From a bacterium UBA2219 (GTDB lineage: Bacteria > Desulfobacterota > Deferrimicrobia > Deferrimicrobiales > Deferrimicrobiaceae): a stretch of DNA of 15,957 bases. Positions 6,568 through 13,682 of the stretch are shown piece after piece. A program made the position numbers and the translations under genes. The notes below the pieces were generated by a model. It saw only the letters and a program-made list of their open reading frames with translations. It made no database searches and was not told the DNA's origin. The stretch is from the NCBI GenBank assembly GCA_002327765.1, contig DCUH01000061.1, positions 2,341 through 18,297 of the forward strand. The letters run 5' to 3'. The number at the start of each line of letters is the position of its first letter. Within the stretch, counting starts at the first letter, position 1.

Positions 6568-7263
6568 TTACCCGCCCACCATGTGCTCCTCGAGCGTGGA
6601 GCAGACGCGCTCCCTGGAGCGGTAGAACAGCGAAAACCGGAGATCGACCGCCGTGGGGAACAACGCGTACATCTCCCGGGCGACATCTTCCGGGCGCCCG
6701 TACGGGTCCCACCGCGCCCTGGAACCCGGCCGGACGAACCTCCCGCTCAGGAGCATCCGGAAGAACATCAGGTCGCACAGCATGCCTTCCAGCCACGGCG
6801 TCCAGTTCTCGTACCCCGCCACCCATTTCACGTACGGCGTCCCGCCGAGGAGAACCTCGGCCGTCTTCCGGTTGACGAAGTCGCAGGCGCCGAGGTACAG
6901 GCCGTCGTAGCTGGACAGCGGGGCCAGGATGTTCTTCAGCTTCGTCCGGCTGATGTCCTGCACTGCGCTGATGGCGCCGCGCTTCCCGTGGCAGGCGAAA
7001 TAGGCGATCTTCGCCCGGTTGTCGACACCCTGATCGTGCCCGTACAACGCCGATTTCAGCCCTTCGGAGTTCTGGAAGACGATGTAGCTGAAAAGGGCGT
7101 CGTGCCCCGGCCGATCCTTGCGCCGCCCATTCCTCCGCGTGTAGGTCTCCTCCGTGTCGCGCTTGAGCTGCTCGAAGAACGGCTTGACCGTCTCGTCGTG
7201 GAGACGGTCCCACTGCGCCTCGAACACTTTTATGATGTATCGGAACCCGTTTCTTTCCCTCAT
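6568..7263 (-). CDS. Putative clan-CD (caspase/CHAT-like) His-Cys protein
   Basis: I know no named gene for this 231-residue protein. Its centre reads AKIAYFACHGKRGAIS (84-99), then a short helix, then YDGLYLGACDFVNRKTAEVL (119-138). A hydrophobic strand ending in His-Gly, followed about 35 residues later by a strand ending in Ala-Cys, is the layout of the catalytic His/Cys dyad (here His92 and Cys127) in caspase-hemoglobinase clan CD peptidases and CHAT domains. A further strand (YVKWVAGYENWTPWLEGML) follows as in that fold. The N-terminal ~80 residues are charged and may hold another small domain. No signal peptide. ATG 7261-7263 has only a weak AAGGGTGG upstream. Protease activity is inferred from motif spacing alone; the protein could be a non-enzymatic member. 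Confidence 0.7.
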   Translation of the reverse strand: MRERNGFRYIIKVFEAQWDRLHDETVKPFFEQLKRDTEETYTRRNGRRKDRPGHDALFSYIVFQNSEGLKSALYGHDQGVDNRAKIAYFACHGKRGAISAVQDISRTKLKNILAPLSSYDGLYLGACDFVNRKTAEVLLGGTPYVKWVAGYENWTPWLEGMLCDLMFFRMLLSGRFVRPGSRARWDPYGRPEDVAREMYALFPTAVDLRFSLFYRSRERVCSTLEEHMVGG

Positions 7264-7493
7264 GCAGCCACCCTTGCCGTCCCGGGGTCGTCCGGGGTCA
7301 ACTATGATTTTCCCGCCCGCCCACCACCCGCGTCAAGCCCGCTTTATTCCTTCCAAATCGGGGGGTTCTGTCGATCGGCCGACCCGGATGAACGTTGCCC
7401 AACTTGCGGAACGGCCGAGGGAAACAGGCCGGGAAAGGAAAAAAATGCCGTTACGGGGAAAAAACTGCCCGGAGGGGGGTCTCTGCGCGGCCT

Positions 7494-7757
7494 TCAGACG
7501 TAGATGTCGACCAGAGCGCCGCCTGCATCGGGCGCCGCGGCGGCGTACAGCTTTTCCTTCATGAACCTCCCGTAGCTTTCCTCAAGCCCGAAATCGTTCA
7601 ACGATATCTCGAGATGGAGGTTGCGGAACGCGTCCCTGCGAAAGAAACCGCCCGATTCGGAGCAGGTGACGACCGGCCCGGCGTCGGCACGGACGGCCAC
7701 GGGCAGCCTGCCCGTGCGCCCGCTGAAGACCTTCGCCGCTGCGATCCCCTGGATCAA
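7494..7757 (-). CDS. Hypothetical 87-residue protein
   Basis: Not recognised. The predicted protein begins MIQGIAAAKVFSGRTGRLPV and has a mixed alpha/beta look, with a central AGPVVTCSESGGFFRRDAF segment, LHLEISLNDFGLEESYGRF, and a C-terminal GGALVDIYV. There are no membrane segments and one cysteine. It is supported as a real gene by a TTG start (7755-7757) with AGGAG nine bases upstream and by a good sigma-70 promoter at 7819-7846, about 60 bp before the start. Its end is separated by 230 bp from the caspase-like gene on the same strand; that gap holds A/T runs and short GC repeats but no clear terminator. Confidence 0.55.
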   Translation of the reverse strand: MIQGIAAAKVFSGRTGRLPVAVRADAGPVVTCSESGGFFRRDAFRNLHLEISLNDFGLEESYGRFMKEKLYAAAAPDAGGALVDIYV

Positions 7758-7818
7758 TCCTTCGTTCTCCTGCCCGCGTCTTCGACCCGTTCCTTCGTTT
7801 CGAAAAATCTGTTCTTAC

Positions 7819-7846
7819 ATTATATGCCTCGCAAAAGGCGTTCCAA
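7819..7846 (-). promoter_or_regulatory. Sigma-70-type promoter for the 87-residue gene
   Basis: On the minus strand, TTGGAA (complement of 7841-7846, 4 of 6 consensus) is followed after 16 bp by a perfect TATAAT (complement of 7819-7824). Transcription would start near 7812 and give a leader of about 55 nt before the TTG start at 7757. It is the best-looking sigma-70 promoter in the window. Confidence 0.6.
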
Positions 7847-7876
7847 CCCGGAAAATCTCAAGTCCCCGTTTTTTCT

Positions 7877-7927
7877 ACGGTTACTTATCGGAAACCGTTA
7901 TTGTCGACACGAATATTCCCATATTCG
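7877..7927. repeat. Two short inverted repeats in an AT-rich gap
   Basis: ACGGTT (7877-7882) pairs with AACCGT (7893-7898), and CGAATAT (7910-7916) pairs with ATATTCG (7921-7927) around a 4-nt loop. They lie between the NmrA-like gene and the promoter of the 87-residue gene. They may be operator sites or weak RNA hairpins; neither is followed by a T-run on the minus strand. Confidence 0.3.
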
Positions 7928-7957
7928 GAAAACTGTTTCTCACATCCGGCGTATGTC

Positions 7958-7987
7958 GTTCCCCCCGCCCCGTCCGGCCGGGGGAAC
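7958..7987 (-). terminator. GC-rich hairpin after the NmrA-like gene
   Basis: GTTCCCCC (7958-7965) is fully complementary to GGGGGAAC (7980-7987) around a 14-nt loop. On the minus strand it starts 13 bp beyond the gene's end at 8000. No U-tract follows, so it is a candidate terminator or 3' end stabiliser only. Confidence 0.4.
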
Positions 7988-7999
7988 CCTTCCGCGGGC

Positions 8000-8977
8000 T
8001 CATTCTCCCGATGCCTTCCTCTGCACTTCCCCGAAGGGAAAACGGTGCCGGTTTTCCGAAAGCCACTCCTCGAACGACTTCATGCCCGGATGCAGCCGTC
8101 GCGCGGCGGCAAGATCCCGGGCCGCGCAATACTCGCGCTCGAACAGCCGCTTGAACAGGAACATGTTAGCGAGATCTTCGGCACCCGGCGCCCCGGACCC
8201 CCGATACGCGTCCGTCGGCACGTCCTCGTACCGGACTTTCCGTCCCAGCGCCCGGGTGAGCGCCTCGGCCATGCTCTGCCCGGTCAAATGGTCGCCCGCG
8301 ACGCCGATCGTCCGGCCCAGGTATTCCAGCCGGTTCCGGATGATGTTGAAGGCGCAGCGGCCGATGTCCCCCACCGCGATGCCCGGAAGCTTCGCGTCTC
8401 CCATCGGGAAAGCGATCGCCAATTCGCCGTCCGGTCCCGCCTTGGGTCCCATGCCGAGATGGATGAGGTTCTCCCAATAGAACGAAGTCCGCAGGAACGT
8501 AACGGGAAGCCCGATCCCGGCAAAGTACCGGTCCGCCTCCCCTTTCGCGTCGAAATGCGGCACCTTGTAGCTTCCCATCAGAGTCGGGACCCGGTCGTCC
8601 GGGAGCGGGACGAAGTCGCGCGTGTCCTCCAGCGTCGACCAGACGACATGCCCGACGTGGGCATGTTTCGCGGCATCCGCCATGTTCCTCGCCTGGGCCA
8701 GCTCCCTCTTCGGGGAGAGATGCTCCCAATACGGGGTGACGCAGAAGGCCGCATGGGCGCAGTGGAACGCCTTCTTGAGACTTTCCGCGTCGTCCAGGTC
8801 GGCCGCGACGACCTCCGCACCCATCCTTTCCAGTTCCTTCGCCTTTTCCGATCCGGGATTCCTCGTCAGGGCGCGCACTTTGTAGAGCCCCTCCCGGTCT
8901 TCCAGGGCGACGCGGCACAAGCCCCCTCCCTGGGCGCCGGTGGCGCCCGTCACGGCAATAATCCGTTTGCCCGCCAC
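8000..8977 (-). CDS. NmrA-like NAD(P)-binding Rossmann protein
   Basis: The 325-residue product is an atypical short-chain dehydrogenase of the NmrA/HSCARG type. The dinucleotide-binding glycine motif VTGATGAQGG (Gly11, Gly14, Gly17) sits at the N-terminus, followed by VRALTRNPGSEKAKEL (cofactor-discriminating Arg/Asn) and GAEVVAADLDDAESLKKAF, both typical of NmrA family members. Later segments HVVWSTLEDT, GLPVTFLRTSFYWEN and GIAVGDIGRCAFNII also fit. The start is GTG 8975-8977, with GGAGGT five bases upstream; a longer reading adds a polar, unsupported N-terminus. Members are redox-sensing regulators or reductases; no substrate can be given. It is divergent from the metallopeptidase-like lipoprotein gene. 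Confidence 0.92.
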   Translation of the reverse strand: MAGKRIIAVTGATGAQGGGLCRVALEDREGLYKVRALTRNPGSEKAKELERMGAEVVAADLDDAESLKKAFHCAHAAFCVTPYWEHLSPKRELAQARNMADAAKHAHVGHVVWSTLEDTRDFVPLPDDRVPTLMGSYKVPHFDAKGEADRYFAGIGLPVTFLRTSFYWENLIHLGMGPKAGPDGELAIAFPMGDAKLPGIAVGDIGRCAFNIIRNRLEYLGRTIGVAGDHLTGQSMAEALTRALGRKVRYEDVPTDAYRGSGAPGAEDLANMFLFKRLFEREYCAARDLAAARRLHPGMKSFEEWLSENRHRFPFGEVQRKASGE

Positions 8978-9082
8978 GGCGAACCTCCTTTCCCTGTCTT
9001 CAATGCTAAATTTTTCCTTGTTCTTTGCGCCTCCTTCCACTTCGATCAACGCCGCGGCGGCGCGGATTCCCTTTTAAAGAAA

Positions 9083-9114
9083 ATACAAGAGCCCGCCGAT
9101 ACGATTGTTTGTAT
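9083..9114. promoter_or_regulatory. Inverted repeat ATACAA / TTGTAT in a divergent promoter region
   Basis: ATACAA (9083-9088) and TTGTAT (9109-9114) form a 6-bp inverted repeat with 20 bp between the arms, in the AT-rich part of the region between the NmrA-like gene and the lipoprotein gene. TATTAT at 9119-9124 is a possible -10 for the plus-strand gene but has no good -35. Weak evidence. Confidence 0.25.
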
Positions 9115-9187
9115 GATTTATTATTAGGTGGTGCCTGCCTTTTCGGTCGACGGGCGTTCGCATCCCCTATGAAAAAACGGGGGACCC

Positions 9188-10645
9188 TTGAGAAAGATCG
9201 CCTTCCTGCTGATGGTGGCGCTCCTGGCCGCGGGCTGCGGCGGAGGCGGAGGCGGAGACGATGGCCCGCCTGGGACCATCACCTTCGACGCGGTGGATTT
9301 CAACCGATCCACCTCCTATCCGTACATCCACCATGAGGTTCCCGCGACAAAGGTCGGAGAAGGCCGCCGTTGCTACATCTACGTCGAGGAGGGTTATTCC
9401 GTCCCCGACCCGGTTATCCGGGAGCTGGCGGACGATTTCGACGATCGGATTTACCAGAGAGTGACGAGCCATTTCGGGAGCGAGCCGAATCCCGGCGTGG
9501 ACGGCTATCCGAAGATCTTCATCCTCCTGATGGACATCCGAGGTGAAGGCCTGGCCAGCTATACGGCGGGATACTTCTATGCCCTGAACGAGTACAAAGG
9601 GATCGAAAACTCGAATGAAAAGGAAATCCTTTTCATGGATATCGAGGAAGGGGACCCGTCCGACATGGACTTCAAGAGGACGATGGCCCATGAATTCCAG
9701 CACATGATCCACTGGGAGCAGAAAACCAACCGGCTGGGGATATTCGACAACACCTGGCTCGACGAGGCCATGTCGGAGATCGCCCCCTTCTTCGCCGGCT
9801 ACGGCCCCGATTACGGCCGGGTCCTGACCTTTGAGACCGGAAACAACCGGTCCGACTCCCTGACGCTTTGGGGCGATAATCCCGATGATCCTCTTCCGGA
9901 TTACGCCGTCGCTTACATGTGGGCGCAATACATCGCGGACCGCTTCCCTGCAAACGCTTTCCGAAATATTCTCGGCAGCAACCAGCGGGGGATCGCGTCC
10001 GTCGAGGAGTACCTGCAGTCGCTGGATCCGACTCTGAACTTTTCCTCCGTGTTCCGGGACTGGTCGATCGCGGTCTTCAGCGGGACGGACGAAAACCTCA
10101 CGGGAAACCCGGCCTGGAGCTACCGCAGTATCGACACCAGGCCCGGAATCCGCTACAACTTGGACGGATACCCTTACCCTCTCCCCGGACTGTTTACCGA
10201 AACGAACCGGAACACGGAGCTGCTCCCTCCCCTTGGTCCCTGGAGCATCGACCTGCGCTGGTATACCTCGTCGTCGATCGACTCGACCCTGATATGGACC
10301 GCAGGATCTTCACCCCCGCCCCGGGCGTCCTTTTACGACAATACCGGCGCAACATTCACCTTTGAAATGGTTTCGGGCGTCTCCTACCCCTATCACGACG
10401 CGGCCATCCTGATCCTCCAGAACGCGCAGGATGACTCCTCGTCCGCGTCCGGAGCGACGAACCCCTACCTGTCTGTGAATGCAACGTCGCCCGCCAGCAG
10501 ACTGTCGTCCGTATCGACGAGCGAGGCCGCCGTTGCTTACAAGGCAGCCACCGGGAAACGGTTGCCCGTTTGCATGAACGATCTATTGAACGGCCGAACC
10601 CGGGAAATCCAACGCCGGATGACGGAGGAGCGCCATGCGCATTAA
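9188..10645 (+). CDS. Lipoprotein with HEXXH metallopeptidase motif (M30-like)
   Basis: The 485-residue product starts with a lipoprotein signal: MRKIAFLLMVALLAAGC, lipobox LAAGC with Cys17, then a Gly-rich linker (CGGGGGGDDG). The mature protein should be membrane-anchored and face the periplasm or cell exterior. A gluzincin-type zinc site is visible: AHEFQHMIHWEQ gives His168, Glu169 and His172, and TWLDEAMSE (189-197) supplies the candidate third ligand Glu193. This layout resembles peptidase family M30 (hyicolysin). About 250 further residues form a likely beta-rich C-terminal region with many Ser/Thr/Tyr. The start is TTG 9188 after a GGGGGA tract; the ATG at 9169 is out of frame. The last 11 bp overlap the next lipoprotein gene, implying translational coupling. 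Substrate unknown. Confidence 0.85.
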   Translation: MRKIAFLLMVALLAAGCGGGGGGDDGPPGTITFDAVDFNRSTSYPYIHHEVPATKVGEGRRCYIYVEEGYSVPDPVIRELADDFDDRIYQRVTSHFGSEPNPGVDGYPKIFILLMDIRGEGLASYTAGYFYALNEYKGIENSNEKEILFMDIEEGDPSDMDFKRTMAHEFQHMIHWEQKTNRLGIFDNTWLDEAMSEIAPFFAGYGPDYGRVLTFETGNNRSDSLTLWGDNPDDPLPDYAVAYMWAQYIADRFPANAFRNILGSNQRGIASVEEYLQSLDPTLNFSSVFRDWSIAVFSGTDENLTGNPAWSYRSIDTRPGIRYNLDGYPYPLPGLFTETNRNTELLPPLGPWSIDLRWYTSSSIDSTLIWTAGSSPPPRASFYDNTGATFTFEMVSGVSYPYHDAAILILQNAQDDSSSASGATNPYLSVNATSPASRLSSVSTSEAAVAYKAATGKRLPVCMNDLLNGRTREIQRRMTEERHAH

Positions 10646-10976
10646 TTCATTCCTCCTGGCCGTCCTGGCCCTGTGCCTCGCGATGACGTCCTGCGGCGCG
10701 TCGGGCGACGGGGTGAGGAAGGACGATGGAACCTTCCTGCTTACGGGGACGGTGGGCGTGGTCGGGAACGAGCCGTTTTCACGCCTGGTTCTGTCGGTCG
10801 CGCCGGCCGGCGGAAGCGGCCCCCCGGCGGATCATGCCGTCAAAGGGCCGCTGGCGGAGGAATTGCGGAGCAGGCACCAGGGAAGGGTCGTGACCGTGGA
10901 ATGCAGGCGCTGCGGGGAAAGCGCTCCCGGCCGCTTCCCCTGCATCGAGCCGGTGAGGATCGTCGGGGCCGAATGA
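10635..10976 (+). CDS. Small lipoprotein, unknown function
   Basis: The 113-residue product has a clear lipoprotein signal (MRINSFLLAVLALCLAMTSC; Cys20 follows a MTS lipobox variant). The mature ~93 residues read as a compact beta-rich domain: FLLTGTVGVVGNEPFSRLVL, then a short helix AEELRSRHQG, then VVTVECRRC and a final EPVRIVG strand, a pattern that suggests a small OB-like barrel. Two cysteine clusters (CRRC and Cys in RFPCIEP) could form disulfides or bind metal. ATG 10635 lies inside the end of the metallopeptidase-like gene, with its GGAGGAG ribosome-binding sequence at 10624-10630, so the two are co-translated and probably act together. No function is known to me. Confidence 0.75.
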   Translation: MRINSFLLAVLALCLAMTSCGASGDGVRKDDGTFLLTGTVGVVGNEPFSRLVLSVAPAGGSGPPADHAVKGPLAEELRSRHQGRVVTVECRRCGESAPGRFPCIEPVRIVGAE

Positions 10977-11006
10977 TCCCGTTTCCGGCCCCGGCCGGAT
11001 GCGGCG

Positions 11007-11312
11007 TCAGTGCCTGAGCTTCGAGTATCTCCCGTCCCGGGACTCGTCGGCGCTTTTTGGGGACGCGCGCTCCGAGAGCTCGGCCAGCTTTTCCAGCTTG
11101 CCGTTCAACCGCAGGATGCCCGCCTGGAACTGCGCGGCGGCCTCGCCCAAACGCTTCATCTGATATTCGTACATCGCCGCATTTTCCCTCGCCTCGGTCA
11201 TGGTGAGGGACAACGCCTCGTCCCGCCGCAGAGCGTCCTCTATAAGCGGCTTGTACAGGATCCTCTCCTCTTCCGAGAGGGAGGCGATATATTTTTTCAG
11301 GCGGCTCTCCAT
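11007..11312 (-). CDS. Small coiled-coil protein, unknown
   Basis: The 101-residue product is strongly helical and charged. Segments such as SEEERILYKPLIEDALRRDE, EARENAAMYEYQMKRLGEAA and LRLNGKLEKLAELSE suggest a coiled coil over most of its length, with a basic, disordered tail (DESRDGRYSKLRH). No membrane segment or known enzymatic motif. ATG 11310-11312 has GGAGGA at good spacing; a longer reading to 11453 would cross the promoter region. It is divergent from the ABC transporter genes and convergent, 30 bp apart, with the small lipoprotein gene. Probably a protein-protein interaction or structural factor; that is inference. Confidence 0.65.
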   Translation of the reverse strand: MESRLKKYIASLSEEERILYKPLIEDALRRDEALSLTMTEARENAAMYEYQMKRLGEAAAQFQAGILRLNGKLEKLAELSERASPKSADESRDGRYSKLRH

Positions 11313-11377
11313 TGATCGTTCCTCCTGCCCGTAGCAAAAGCAATATCCATTCCATGAAATGCGGCTCATAAATATTT

Positions 11378-11406
11378 GATATAAAATGCTTTTGGTTTTC
11401 AGTAAA
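11378..11406 (-). promoter_or_regulatory. Candidate promoter for the coiled-coil gene
   Basis: On the minus strand, TTTACT (complement of 11401-11406) and TATATC (complement of 11378-11383) are 17 bp apart, each matching sigma-70 consensus at 4 of 6 positions, in a locally AT-rich stretch about 65 bp before the start codon. Confidence 0.4.
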
Positions 11407-11434
11407 CGTTCTCGCCGTACCCGAGGAGCAACAC

Positions 11435-11452
11435 TGGGCAAATATTTACCCA
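11435..11452. promoter_or_regulatory. 18-bp near-perfect palindrome, likely operator
   Basis: TGGGCAAAT-ATTTACCCA is a spacerless inverted repeat with a single mismatched pair (C opposite A). It lies between the minus-strand promoter candidate of the coiled-coil gene and the plus-strand -10 candidate of the ABC operon. The size and symmetry suit a dimeric repressor or activator that could control both directions. No regulator gene is adjacent. Confidence 0.45.
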
Positions 11453-11500
11453 TGGATGCCGGATCGGTCCTCCCTTGCGCGCACCGCTCCCGCGCCAGTG

Positions 11501-11506
11501 TATACT
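11501..11506 (+). promoter_or_regulatory. Candidate -10 element for the ABC operon
   Basis: TATACT (5 of 6 consensus) lies about 50 bp upstream of the preferred ATPase start. The nearest TTG-type -35 (TTGCGC, 20-bp spacer) is poorly spaced, so this promoter may need an activator. It supports starting the ATPase downstream of 11510. Confidence 0.35.
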
Positions 11507-11554
11507 CCTTCCGGTAGTTGGAAACCGGGGATGAAGGACTGGAGCATTACCAAA

Positions 11555-12310
11555 ATGGCAACCGGGATCTCCCCCGTGCTGTCGGTCGACGGGGTGAAAA
11601 GGGTTTTCGGCAGGGCGGTCGCGGTCGACGGGATCTCGTTCGGGGTGGGACCGGACGAGATCGTCGGGCTGCTGGGCCCCAACGGGGCGGGGAAGACCAC
11701 CACCATCAATATGATCCTCGGTGTCCTCTCCCCCACCGCCGGGACGATCCGGATCGAGGGCGTCGACGTCGTGGCGGACCGCGCCCGGGCGCTGCGCCGC
11801 ACGAACTTCGCGGCGGTGTACGCCCCGCTGCCCGGGAACCTGACCGTCTCCCAGAACCTTCGCTTCTTCGGCCTGCTGTACGAAGTCGAATCGCCCGGGA
11901 AACGGATCGGCGAGCTGCTGGAGGCGTTCGATCTCGAAAAGATGAAACACGTCAAGTTCGGCCTCCTGTCGTCCGGCGAGCAGACGCGCGTCTGCCTCGC
12001 GAAGGCGATGCTGAACCGCCCGCGCCTCCTTCTGCTCGACGAGCCGACGGCGTCGCTCGACCCGGCGACCGCCCGGGACATCCGCGCGAAGATCCTCGAA
12101 TTCTGCGGCCGGGACCGGATGGGCGTGCTCTGGACCACGCACAACATGCACGAGGTGACGGAAGTGTGCGACAGGGTGCTCTTCCTTTCGCACGGCAGGA
12201 TCCTGCTGGAAGGGGATCCCGCCGCGCTCCCCCGGGCGCACGGCAAGGAGACGCTCGAGGAGCTCTTCATCACCGTGGCGCGCGAGCCGCTCGCGCTCGG
12301 CGGGGGGTGA
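11555..12310 (+). CDS. ABC-2 type exporter, ATP-binding subunit
   Basis: The 251-residue ATPase has Walker A GPNGAGKTTT (41-50), signature LSSGEQ (138-143), Walker B LLLLDEPTASLD with Asp162-Glu163, and switch His196 in TTHNMHEV. It would power an integral membrane partner, the permease 7 bp downstream. The Q-loop region reads VYAPLPGNLTVSQNL, with no glutamine where many ATPases have one; related ABC-2 ATPases with a similar Y-x-x-LP-x-NLTV pattern exist to my recollection. ATG 11555 is preferred: GGAG lies at 11541-11544, and the domain proper begins shortly after. ATG 11531 is possible. The transported substrate (drug, polysaccharide or other) cannot be read from the sequence. Confidence 0.93.
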   Translation: MATGISPVLSVDGVKRVFGRAVAVDGISFGVGPDEIVGLLGPNGAGKTTTINMILGVLSPTAGTIRIEGVDVVADRARALRRTNFAAVYAPLPGNLTVSQNLRFFGLLYEVESPGKRIGELLEAFDLEKMKHVKFGLLSSGEQTRVCLAKAMLNRPRLLLLDEPTASLDPATARDIRAKILEFCGRDRMGVLWTTHNMHEVTEVCDRVLFLSHGRILLEGDPAALPRAHGKETLEELFITVAREPLALGGG

Positions 12311-12317
12311 AAGTACG

Positions 12318-13127
12318 ATGGGCGTCCGGCTCCGGCGCGCCGCGGGGATCGCCCTTCGGCAGTATTACCTGCTTCGAGGCAGCCCCGCCCGGGTGCTGGC
12401 GCTCTATGCGTGGATCCTCGTGGACATCGTGCTTTGGGGGTTCATCACCCGGTACCTGAACACCCTGGCGTCGCCCGGGACGGATTTCGTGCCGATGCTC
12501 CTGGGAGCGGTCCTCCTTTGGGATTTTTTCACCCGGGTCATGCACAGCGTGACGACGGGCTTCCTCGAGGACGTGTGGTCGCAGAACTTCCTGAACCTCT
12601 TCGCATCACCGCTCTCGATCCGGGAGTACCTGGGCGGGCTCGTGCTCTTCAGCGTCGCTACGAGCCTCCTCGGGCTCCTGGCCATGGTCGCCCTGGCGTC
12701 CGCGGCCTTCGGCCTGCGGTTCTTCGCCTACGGGCTCATGCTCGTCCCCTTCCTTCTCGTGCTGTTCCTGTTCGGGATCGCCCTCGGCATCCTCGGGGCC
12801 GCGCTCGTCCTGCGGTTCGGGCCCGCGTCCGAATGGCTCGTCTGGCCCATCCCAGCGGTGGTCACGCCGTTCGCGGCGGTCTTCTATCCGGTGTCCACCC
12901 TGCCAGCGTGGATGCAGGCGACCGCGCAGCTGCTGCCGCCATCCTACGTGTTCGAGGGGATGCGCTCGATCGTGACGGGCGGCGCATATTCCGGGAAACC
13001 GCTGGTGTGGGGGCTCGGCCTCTGCGCGCTTTACATCCTGGTGGCCGCTTGGGTCTTCGCCCGGGTGCACAGTACGGTCGTGCGGACCGGCCTGCTGGCG
13101 CGGTACAAGGCGGAAAGCTCCGCCTGA
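12318..13127 (+). CDS. ABC-2 type transporter permease
   Basis: The 269-residue integral membrane protein has about six hydrophobic segments (roughly residues 24-44, 57-77, 103-127, 136-165, 172-192, 229-249), the standard ABC-2 half-transporter. The PASEWLVWPIPAVVTPFAAVFYPVSTLP segment (split here: a Pro-rich loop near 168-195) with PAWMQATAQLLPPSYVFEGM is characteristic of ABC-2 permeases, where the loop precedes the last membrane span. ATG 12318 lies 7 bp after the ATPase stop, with GGTGAAAG at close range. It pairs as a dimer with the ATPase to export an unknown substrate. It is convergent, 6 bp apart, with a hypothetical gene. Confidence 0.92.
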   Translation: MGVRLRRAAGIALRQYYLLRGSPARVLALYAWILVDIVLWGFITRYLNTLASPGTDFVPMLLGAVLLWDFFTRVMHSVTTGFLEDVWSQNFLNLFASPLSIREYLGGLVLFSVATSLLGLLAMVALASAAFGLRFFAYGLMLVPFLLVLFLFGIALGILGAALVLRFGPASEWLVWPIPAVVTPFAAVFYPVSTLPAWMQATAQLLPPSYVFEGMRSIVTGGAYSGKPLVWGLGLCALYILVAAWVFARVHSTVVRTGLLARYKAESSA

Positions 13128-13133
13128 TCCCGG

Positions 13134-13502
13134 CTACGCCGGTTCGTCCTTCACGATCCGCAGGAACGCTCTGTATTTCCTGGCATCCTCGTTCCCCCGC
13201 TCCCGGCGGTAGCTCTTGATCCCCTTGATGGCATAGCCGCAGCTTTTCACGCCCTCGATGTCCTGCGTGAGGCCGTTTGTGCCCATCGCCCTGTCATCGG
13301 CGTGGATGTGCTTCCAGTTCCTCAACAGGTACACGGTGGTGCTTCTCAGCCGTTCCAGGCAGCTCTCGGCGAATTCGGGAATATGCTCCCCCTCTTCGTC
13401 GAGCTTCTCGAAATCCCACCGGTTCGCGCCGAACACGATGTACAGGAGCCCCTTGCCGTCCTTTATGTCGAATTCCTCGTAACTTCCGCCCTGGCTCATC
13501 AT
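13134..13502 (-). CDS. Hypothetical 122-residue protein
   Basis: Not recognised. The soluble, mixed alpha/beta product opens with MMSQGGSYEEFDIKDGKGLL, then a strand YIVFGANRW, an acidic helix EHIPEFAESCLERLRSTTVY, a KHIHADDRAMGTNGL loop and a basic C-terminus (GIKSYRRERGNEDARKY). Cysteines at two positions, no signal or membrane segment. ATG 13500-13502 is preceded by GGAGGG six bases upstream (a second ATG follows immediately), which supports a real gene. A TACAAT -10-like element lies upstream (complement of 13556-13561) without a clear -35. It is convergent with the ABC permease gene, so it is not part of that operon. Confidence 0.6.
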   Translation of the reverse strand: MMSQGGSYEEFDIKDGKGLLYIVFGANRWDFEKLDEEGEHIPEFAESCLERLRSTTVYLLRNWKHIHADDRAMGTNGLTQDIEGVKSCGYAIKGIKSYRRERGNEDARKYRAFLRIVKDEPA

Positions 13503-13682
13503 TTCGATCCCTCCGTCCGCTTTCTCCCCCTTCGTCCGTCCGATGGTTCACCGGTATTGTATCCCGCCTCTTTTTCCCCCGCCCCGCCCAAATTCCTGCA
13601 AGAACTGCCTATTAGATGCGGGAGAGAGGATTTTCGATCGGGAACACGCCTGCCGGAAGGGACGCGGGCTGGATGCGCTCAT

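Noticed and set aside
5151..6875. 574-codon open frame on the plus strand
   Set aside because: Antisense to the glycosyltransferase and caspase-like genes, which have motifs and ribosome-binding sites; this frame has none.
7264..7493. Promoter or terminator between the 87-residue gene and the caspase-like gene
   Set aside because: TTGACG on the minus strand (near 7330) has no matching -10 at proper spacing, and the T-runs near 7440-7465 have no convincing stem before them.
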